The notes beneath the pieces are model-generated. The model was not told where the DNA came from. It did not search any database and saw only the letters and a program-made list of their open reading frames with translations. This document shows, piece by piece, positions 34,523-42,000 of a stretch of 64,000 nt of DNA; the stretch's first letter is position 1; the number at the start of each line of letters is the position of its first letter. Source of the DNA: Streptomyces sp. NBC_00576. Lineage in GTDB: Bacteria > Actinomycetota > Actinomycetes > Streptomycetales > Streptomycetaceae. The stretch covers positions 7,316,001-7,380,000 of the forward strand of contig NZ_CP107780.1 of assembly GCF_036345175.1 (NCBI RefSeq), in the 5' to 3' direction. Both the position numbers and the translations under genes were made by a program.

Positions 34523-34834
34523 CTACTGGCCGCTGCTGTTGACCTTCTCGGCGATGTCGTGGTCCATCCCCTTCACCGACTCCATGATCTTGCGGAACTG
34601 CTCGGCGTAGCCCTTGATGCTGTCGGTGGCCTCCTTCAGGGAGTTGGTGAACTTCTCGTACTGCGACTGGAGGGCGGGGCTGGACTCGGTGAGGACGAGG
34701 GCGGTCTCCAGGAGGCCGTCCACTTCGAGCTTCGCCTCGTCCATGCGCGGGACGAGGGTGTGGTCGACGCTCGTGTCCAGGATGTTGGCGACACGCTCGA
34801 TCTCGGTGTACGAGAGGCTGATGTTGGCTGCCAT
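34523..34834 (-). CDS. ESAT-6/WXG100-like small protein, proximal
   Basis: A 103-residue helical-hairpin protein (I-S-L-S-Y-T-E-I-E-R-V-A-N-I-L start, L-V-L-T-E-S-S-P-A-L turn region, F-R-K-I-M-E-S-V-K-G-M-D-H-D-I-A-E-K end). It is similar in length and layout to the gene at 34131, with 62 bases between them, and is likely its partner. Neither has the W-x-G motif. It follows the larger substrate-like gene by 24 bases, so the three are co-transcribed from the divergent region at 35801-36022. Confidence 0.85.
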   Translation of the reverse strand: MAANISLSYTEIERVANILDTSVDHTLVPRMDEAKLEVDGLLETALVLTESSPALQSQYEKFTNSLKEATDSIKGYAEQFRKIMESVKGMDHDIAEKVNSSGQ

Positions 34835-34858
34835 GGGGGAGGGGTCCTTTCCCGATCT

Positions 34859-35800
34859 CTACTCTTCGTCTTCGTCTTCGGGGGTCACCCATTCCGCGTC
34901 CGGGCCGGAGCGGGTGGAGACGGTGACCTTGCCGTCCTGGTCGGTGCTCGTCATGGTTCCCGAGCCGTCGTCGCCGATCGCGAAGACGCTGGTGGTCTTC
35001 GAACCGTCCGCGTAGGTGGTGACCATGGTGTAGTCGCGGGCGTCGAAGGCGTCCTTGGTGCCGTTGCCCGGCGGATCGATGACCTGCGGGGCGGAGTCGT
35101 ACGTCGTCACCGACGTGTAGGACTGGCCGTCGGGGGTCGTGATCGTCGACGTCTCCTTCATGACGTCGTACTTGTCGTTCAGCTCGACCTTGACCTCGAC
35201 CTTCCCGTTCTCGTCCTCGTAGGTGTACGTGGTCGGCGGGTCGGCGGAGGGCTTCTCCGGCGCGGTGCCCGGCGGGTCCGGGGCGTCCTTGTCGTTCTGC
35301 CAGGTCTCGCACCAGGAGGGGGCGCCGTCGGCCCGGCAGACCTCACCGATGTCGGCGTCGGGATGCTGGTCGAAGTACTCGCCGGCGCCGATCTTGTCGA
35401 GGTAGGCGTCCCAGGCGGTCTTGTCCTCCTGCCAGTCCTCGTACGCCTCAGTGTCGTTCTTCCAGTCGTCGAGGCCGATGCTGGAGCCCATGAGTCCGGC
35501 CGCGCTGGAGAGCTGGGAGTCGGCGTCGAAGAACGTGTTGGCGACGGAGCTGAAGACATCGGCCAGTTCGCCGAGCCCGTCCTTGGCCTGCTTCGTACGG
35601 GAGCTGGAGCGGCGGTAGAAGAGGTTGAAGGCCGAGGAGAGACCGGAGTCGCCGAAGACCGCCCTGCGCTCGCTGGCGGTGTCCTCGCCCACCTCCTTGA
35701 ACGCACCGGTCGCGCCGCCCGAGTCGGCCTGGTCGGCCAGCTCGTGCATCTTCTTCTGGACCGTGTGCAGGGCCGAGTAGTCGATGGAGAAGTCCGCCAC
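34859..35800 (-). CDS. Putative type VII secretion substrate with WXG100-like N-terminus
   Basis: A 313-residue acidic protein. The first 110 residues are helical (Y-S-A-L-H-T-V-Q-K-K-M-H-E-L-A-D-Q-A to N-T-F-F-D-A-D-S-Q-L), resembling an ESAT-6-like targeting domain. A middle part rich in D/W/Y follows, then a beta-rich C-terminal part with repeating T-T-Y-D/T-Y-A-D-G-S-K-T-T and D-G-x-(S/T)-x-T units, ending in a run of D and E. No enzymatic domain was recognised. GTG 35800 follows AGGAGG. It is the first gene of the minus-strand operon and is divergent from the giant protein gene. Confidence 0.75.
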   Translation of the reverse strand: MADFSIDYSALHTVQKKMHELADQADSGGATGAFKEVGEDTASERRAVFGDSGLSSAFNLFYRRSSSRTKQAKDGLGELADVFSSVANTFFDADSQLSSAAGLMGSSIGLDDWKNDTEAYEDWQEDKTAWDAYLDKIGAGEYFDQHPDADIGEVCRADGAPSWCETWQNDKDAPDPPGTAPEKPSADPPTTYTYEDENGKVEVKVELNDKYDVMKETSTITTPDGQSYTSVTTYDSAPQVIDPPGNGTKDAFDARDYTMVTTYADGSKTTSVFAIGDDGSGTMTSTDQDGKVTVSTRSGPDAEWVTPEDEDEE

Positions 35801-35842
35801 GCGTCGTACCTCCTGGGGTGCTGTCCGCCTCTTCCGACCTCT

Positions 35843-35921
35843 CCACGCACGAGGACCCCAGGAAGGTTCAATGGGCAATATTTTCCCGGGCGTTGAACCA
35901 TCGCGGGGTCCTGGTGCGTGG
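35843..35921. promoter_or_regulatory. 79-bp interrupted palindrome between divergent secretion genes
   Basis: Left arm CCACGCAC (35843-35850), AGGACCCC (35852-35859), GGTTCAA (35865-35871); right arm TTGAACC (35893-35899), GGGGTCCT (35905-35912), GTGCGTGG (35914-35921). The three paired blocks (8, 8 and 7 bp) sit at mirror distances, with 1-base and 5-base mismatched joints and a 21-base centre containing CAATATTTTC. It is a candidate shared operator or cruciform controlling both directions. Confidence 0.85.
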
Positions 35922-35948
35922 ACGGTACGGACGATGGCCCGCAAGCAC

Positions 35949-36001
35949 GTCCCGTGAAATGTCCCGCGTTACGTCCCGCGTGCGTCCCGACGTACGTCCC
36001 G
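35949..36001 (+). promoter_or_regulatory. Five phased GTCCCG repeats
   Basis: GTCCCG begins at 35949, 35961, 35973, 35984 and 35996, spacings of 12, 12, 11 and 12 bases, that is about one helical turn. Four of the five are preceded by A-C-G, A-T-G or T-G-C. The array ends 22 bases before the giant gene's start and just before its GAAGGAGG ribosome site, so it lies in the probable leader and could bind a regulator cooperatively on one DNA face. Confidence 0.7.
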
Positions 36002-36022
36002 GAAGCAGAAGGAGGCGCCCCG

Positions 36023-39000
36023 ATGGCTCGTCCCGCCGACTGGAGCGCGCTCGGCATGGGCGGTGACCCCACCCCGGGCGACGCCGCCCGGATCGACGAG
36101 ATCATCACCTCGCAGGGCGCCCTGGTCACCCTGGCGGACACCATCGACTCCGGACTGACGGAGATCAAGAACACCACGGACGGCGCCTTCATCGGCGAGA
36201 CCGCGGACGCGCTGCGCAAGGTGATCGACGGCGATCTGCGCAACTACGTCACCACGTTCCGCCAGGCCCACGAGGACGCCCAGGCAGCGCTGCGGACCTT
36301 CGTCGGCGTGATGCTCACCCAGCAGCAGCGGGCCGACGCCGCCCTGACCGCGGCGGCCGCGCTGGCCGAGGACGACGACGCGGGACGCGAGACGCACAAG
36401 GCCACCGCCGAGGACGCCAAGGACGTCCTGTCACAGGCCGCCGACACTGCGGCGAGCGCGCTGACCACGGCGGCGGAGAGCATCGCCTCGCCGATCGACG
36501 AGTGCGAGGAGTTCTGGAAGGCGCTGGGCTGGCTGGCGCTGATCCTCATCATCCCCGCGATCATCGTCGGCGGCCCGCTGGCGCTGTTCGCCATCGGGCT
36601 CAACGTCGCACTGCTGATCAAGACGGCGGTGGACTTCTCCCAGGGCAAGGCGAGCGTCACCCAACTGGTGCTCTCCATCCTGGGTGTCATCGCGCCCACC
36701 ACCAAGGGCATCAACGTCGGCGCGGTGTTCAAGGGGCTGAAGGGGGCCGGTGTCTCCGCCTTCCAGGGCGGCAAGAACCTGCTCCTGGGCGGGCCCAACG
36801 CGCTCGGGCTGCTCGGCCGCATGACGTTCGGCGTCGACGACGCCTTCCGGGCCACCGGGGTCTGGCTGAACGGCGGCCTGCGCGGCATCAACGGGGTGAA
36901 GTTTACGCCCCTGATGTTCATGCCGGGGCTGAAGGGCTTCACCATGGGCGGGGCCGGCCTGGGCAAGGGCTTCGGTGTCGTCCCGGTGGCCAGCGAGCTG
37001 ACCGTCATCAACCTGCTGGGTGTGAAGAGCTTCTTCGCGGTGCGCACCGTGATCAGCGGCCTCAACGGCATCGGGCGGCTCGGCGGTTCGCTGGGCAGCG
37101 CGATGCTGAACGGCGTGCGCGGGCTCAACGGGCTGCGGTTCTTCCTGCCGGTCGCCGCGGACGAGATGGGCAACGGCCTGCTCTTCGCGCTCAGGATCGG
37201 CTTCATCGACCGCGGCGTCTTCGGCATGTACCGGTACGGGGCCTTCGCCGGGGGCCAGTTCCTCGGCATGTCGAGCAAGATCAGCGGCGCCGCCGCGTCG
37301 GGGCTCACGCTGCTGCGGCCCGGTGCCGACCTGGGTGGCCTCTCGCACGTCAACCTGACCGGCTTCACCCCCACCCCGGCCGGCGGGCTCGGCTCGGGGC
37401 TGACGAGCCTGCCGCCGCTCAACCTGTCGCCCACGTTCGGCAACATCAACCTCACCGGCGGTCTGAGCGGGCTCGGCGGGTCCTTCACCGCGCCCGTGCC
37501 CGCCATCAGCGCCCGCATCACCGACCTGCCGGCCGTCTCCGGGCTGAGCGGCGTGCACGTGCCCCGGCTGGGCGGGCTCGGCAGCGTCAACGTGCCCCAG
37601 CTGAGCGGGCTCGGCAGCGTGAGCATGCCGCAGCTGGGGCAGATCAGCCAGGTCGGGGCGGTCGGCGTGACCGGGCTCCGGGGCGCCGACCTCGCCGTGG
37701 GGGACATCGCGGCCGTCGGCGTCGCCCGGATCGACGTACCGAGTCTGGGTTCGGTGGCGTCCGGGCCGACCGCGGTGCGGGTGGACATGCCGTCGATGGA
37801 CGCGCGGGTGACCGACATCCCGTCGGTGAACGGCCTCGGGTCTGTGTCGACGCCGTCCGTCGGCCATTTCGACGTCCCGGCCGTCTCCCAGGTCAACGTG
37901 GGCACGGTGGGCCTCGGGCAGGTCAACGTGCCCGCGGTGAACATGGGAGGCGTGCCGGACGTCCCCGCGGTGGGCGTGCACCAGGTCGGCACGCCGAGCC
38001 TGGGTGCGCTGTCGACCGGCCCGACGACCGTACGGGTGGACGCCCCGGCGATGTCCGCGCGGCTGACCGACATTTCCTCGGTGAACGGCATCGGCTCGAC
38101 CCTGGGGCGCGTCGACGTCCCGTCGGTCGGCAGCGTGAACGTGCCGTCCGTCGGCCGCGTCGACGTCCCGGCCACCGGAACCGTGAACCTGAACATGTCG
38201 ACGGCGGGCAGGGTGGACGTCCCGGCCTCCGGAATCGTGAACGTGCCGTCCGTCGGCCGCGTCGACGTCCCCTCGGTCGGCAGCGTGAACGTGCCGTCCG
38301 TCAACCGCATCGACATCCCGGCCACCGGAACCGTGAACCTGAACATGTCCACGGCCGGCCGCGTCGATATCCCGGCCACCGGCAGCATGAACGCGCCGTC
38401 CGTCGGCCGCCTGGACATCCCGGCCGGCGGCGGCGTGAACCTGCCGTCCGTCGGCCGCTTCGACATCCCGGCCACCGGAAACGTGAACGGGCCGGGGGCA
38501 ATCGTGTCGGACGTCCCGGCCGGGGCCGCCCACGTGGAGGTACCGCCCGTCGCGGCCGCCGGCCGGGTGGACGTGCCCGTCAGCGGCACGCCCGCGGTGA
38601 ACCCGGCGCCGGCGAACGCGCTGGGGGGGACCCCGGCACCGGGCGGCGTCCAGCACACCGCCACGGGCGGGCTCGACGGCAGCCCGGCCACGCACGTCCC
38701 GCCGCCCGGCACCGGGGGACCGGCCAGGAACGGCACCCCGGGCCTGCCGGGCAACGACAGCCTCATCGTCGACCTGCCGAAGCTCGGCCGCGTCGACCTG
38801 ACGGCCTTCCGCGACCAGCACCGCAACATCCGGGTCTTCATGCAGCAGGGCGAGCCGTCCCTCGACTTCCAGCACACCTTCACGAACATCCCCGGGCTGC
38901 CCAACGTGCGGGTCGAGGTCACCCCGACGGCCAACGGGCCGCGGGTCGTCCCGGCCACCCCGGGGGTCCAGGCGACGTACCAGACCCCGCAGGGCGGCGG

Positions 39001-42000
39001 CGACCAGTTCCTCCGGGTGGAGCACGACCTCGGGAACGGCTCGGTCCAGCAGACGGACTATTACCTGAACGCCGCCCGCAACCACCAGCAGATCGGCACC
39101 AGGGTCGTCGAGGGCATCGAACTCCGGCCCCTCACGAACCAGGCCCCGCCGCCGAGCACCTCCATGGCCGGATCCTCCGGATCCAGCAACGCGCCCGCCC
39201 ACTCGGTCAATGTGCCCGGCCTGGACGGCGTCCGCGTGGACATCACTCCCGGGTCCCTCCCGAACATCGTCAACCCGAACGGCATCCAGGGGCTGCGCGC
39301 GGAACGAACAGGCCAGGGGGACATCGTCCGCATCGAGCACGTCAACGGGGGCGAGACCCGCCACTGGGACTTCGACGTGGACAAGAACGGCACCCGACTG
39401 GTCGGCGACGAGCGCCAGATCACCCTGCAGGGCGGCCACTTCGGGGCTACGACGGTCAGAATCGACGTCCTGGCCGGCGACACCGGCGGCCTACGGCACT
39501 TCAACGCGAACGGCGTGCCCCAGCCGGGCGGTGTCACTCGGGTCGGCGGCAATTACCACGTCCCCGGCGGCCCCCACAACAGAACGGTCGTCTACGACGG
39601 TCAGTTCACGCACGCCTACGACGAACTCCCGCTGACCGGGGGCGCGTTGAACGGCGGGCGCCTCCAGATCAACCCCGACGGCACGGCCCACCCGACCGGT
39701 CAGCCCGGTGTGAACGTCACCATCCTGCCGAACGACGGCGGCTTCCACGTGCCGGAGGCGAACAGCAACTCGCTGAGGGTGTACACGGCCGACGGCGGTT
39801 ACGTCCACCGGGTGCTGCCACTGCAGGGTGGCGGCGGCGGCATGATCCGCTTCCCGGAGCCCAACCGTACGGATCACCACCTCCTGGCCGCAGACGGCAC
39901 CCCGGTGGACGGTGCCCGCGTCGTCCCGCAGCCGGGCAATGGCAGCTTCCGGATCGACAACGGCGCCACCCGGCCGCACACCGTCATCGACAACGCCGGC
40001 GTTCACACCCACGACGCCCGGATGCTCAACGGCGGTACGGCGCACGGCCAGTTCGTCCACACCCCGGTACCGGGCCAGCCGGCCGTGCTCATCCGTACCG
40101 ACGCCACCGGGGCGGTGCCCCAGACGGGGAGCGGTGTCACTCTGGTCGGCGGCAATTACCACGTCCCCGGCCCCCACAACAGAACGGTCGTCTACGACGG
40201 TCAGTTCACGCACGCCTACGACGAACTCCCGCTGACCGGGGGCGCGTTGAACGGCGGGCGCCTCCAGATCAATTCCGACGGCACGGTTCACCCGACCGGT
40301 CAGCCCGGTGTGAACGTCACCGTCCTGCCGAACGACGGCGGCTTCCACGTGCCGGAGACGAACGGCAACTCGCTGAGGGTGTACACGGCCGACGGCGGCT
40401 ATGTCCACCGGGTGCTGCCACTGCAGGGTGACGGCGGCGGCATGATCCGCTTCCCGGAGCCCAACCGTACGGATCACCACCTCCTGGCCGCAGACGGCAC
40501 CCCGGTGGACGGTGCCCGCGTCGTCCCGCAGCCGGGCAATGGCAGCTTCCGGATCGACAACGGCGCCACCCGGCCGCACACCGTCATCGACAACGCCGGC
40601 GTTCACACCCACGACGCCCGGATGCTCAACGGCGGTGCAGCGCGCGGGCAGTTCGTCCACACCCCGGTACCGGGCCAGCCGGCCGTGATCATCCGTACCG
40701 ACGCCACCGGGGCGGTGCCCCAGACGGGGAGCGGTGTCACTCTGGTCGGCGGCAATTACCACGTCCCCGGCCCCCACAACAGAACGGTCGTCTACGACGG
40801 TCAGTTCACGCACGCCTACGACGAACTCCCGCTGACCGGGGGCGCGTTGAACGGCGGGCGCCTCCAGATCAACCCCGACGGCACGGCCCGCCTGGACGGT
40901 CACACGACCGCGACCGCCATCCCCCAGCCGGGCGACGGCAACGGCTTCCGCATCGTCCGCGGCAACGACCACGTCGCCGTGGGCGTCGACGGCGCCCACA
41001 CCGCCAACGTCCGGGTACTGACCGGCGGCACCGCCCCGCACGCGAACGGCGAGTTCGTCCACACGCCGGCCGGCGGGCCTGCCGTACTCAGGCAGGCCGA
41101 CGGCACCGTCATCCCGAACTCCAACCTCACGGTCCGCGCCGACGGCAGCTTCCTCGTCGAGCACCCGGGCTCCATCCGGGTCCACCGAGCGGCGGACGGC
41201 ACGGTCGACATCGACACCGTCCGGCTCCAGAACGCGGCCGGTGCGCCGATCGGCCAGAACGTCCGCCTCCACGACGGCCGGCCCATGGAGGTGCTGGACA
41301 ACAACCTCGCCGAGATACCGAACGTCAAGGTCACCGCGCGACCCGGCGGCGGCCACCGCGTGGAACAGGCGAACGGCAACTTCGAGTTGTACGGCAACAA
41401 CGGCAGGCCGGATCACTCCGTCGTCGGCACCGGCCAGGGCAACGTCTTCCGCGTCAGCGACGGGACCGGCACGCACCTCTACGACACCGTCCAGCTCGGC
41501 GACGGCATCGGCACCCGCTTCCTGCGCACGGACCTCAACCAGCTCAGGGTCCTGGACGGCAACCTGACCCCGACGCCCGGCACCGTCACCCGCGAGAACG
41601 GCCAGTTCAAGGTCGCCGGCACCGGCGCCCCGCACCAGGGCGAGTTCAAGCTGTACGACGCCGACGGGCGGCTCGCCTCCCAGCGGATCAACGTCATCCA
41701 CGAGGGTCAGATCAAGCCCGACCAGCGCATCGAGGTGACCTACCCGAACCCGGCCGCGGGCGGCGCCAAGCCGACCTGGGAGCGGATTCACCTGGACGCG
41801 GCCGGCAACCCGACACCCCGGAACGGGGACCGGCCCTGGTACGACGGCGGGACGGTCGACCCCAAGGGCAGCGACCACGGGCGGGTCCGGCTGCTCGGCC
41901 ACTCCGGCGCCGAGGTGTTCGAGCGCCGCCCGCTGCCGTTCGGCAACGGCCACTCGATCGACGCGTACCACTCCTCCGCCGGGGCCGGTGCCTTCGGCCG

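Noticed and set aside
39541..40889. CRISPR-like or transposon repeats
   Set aside because: The units are 600 bp long, contiguous, in frame and protein-coding, with no unique spacers, terminal inverted repeats or transposase.
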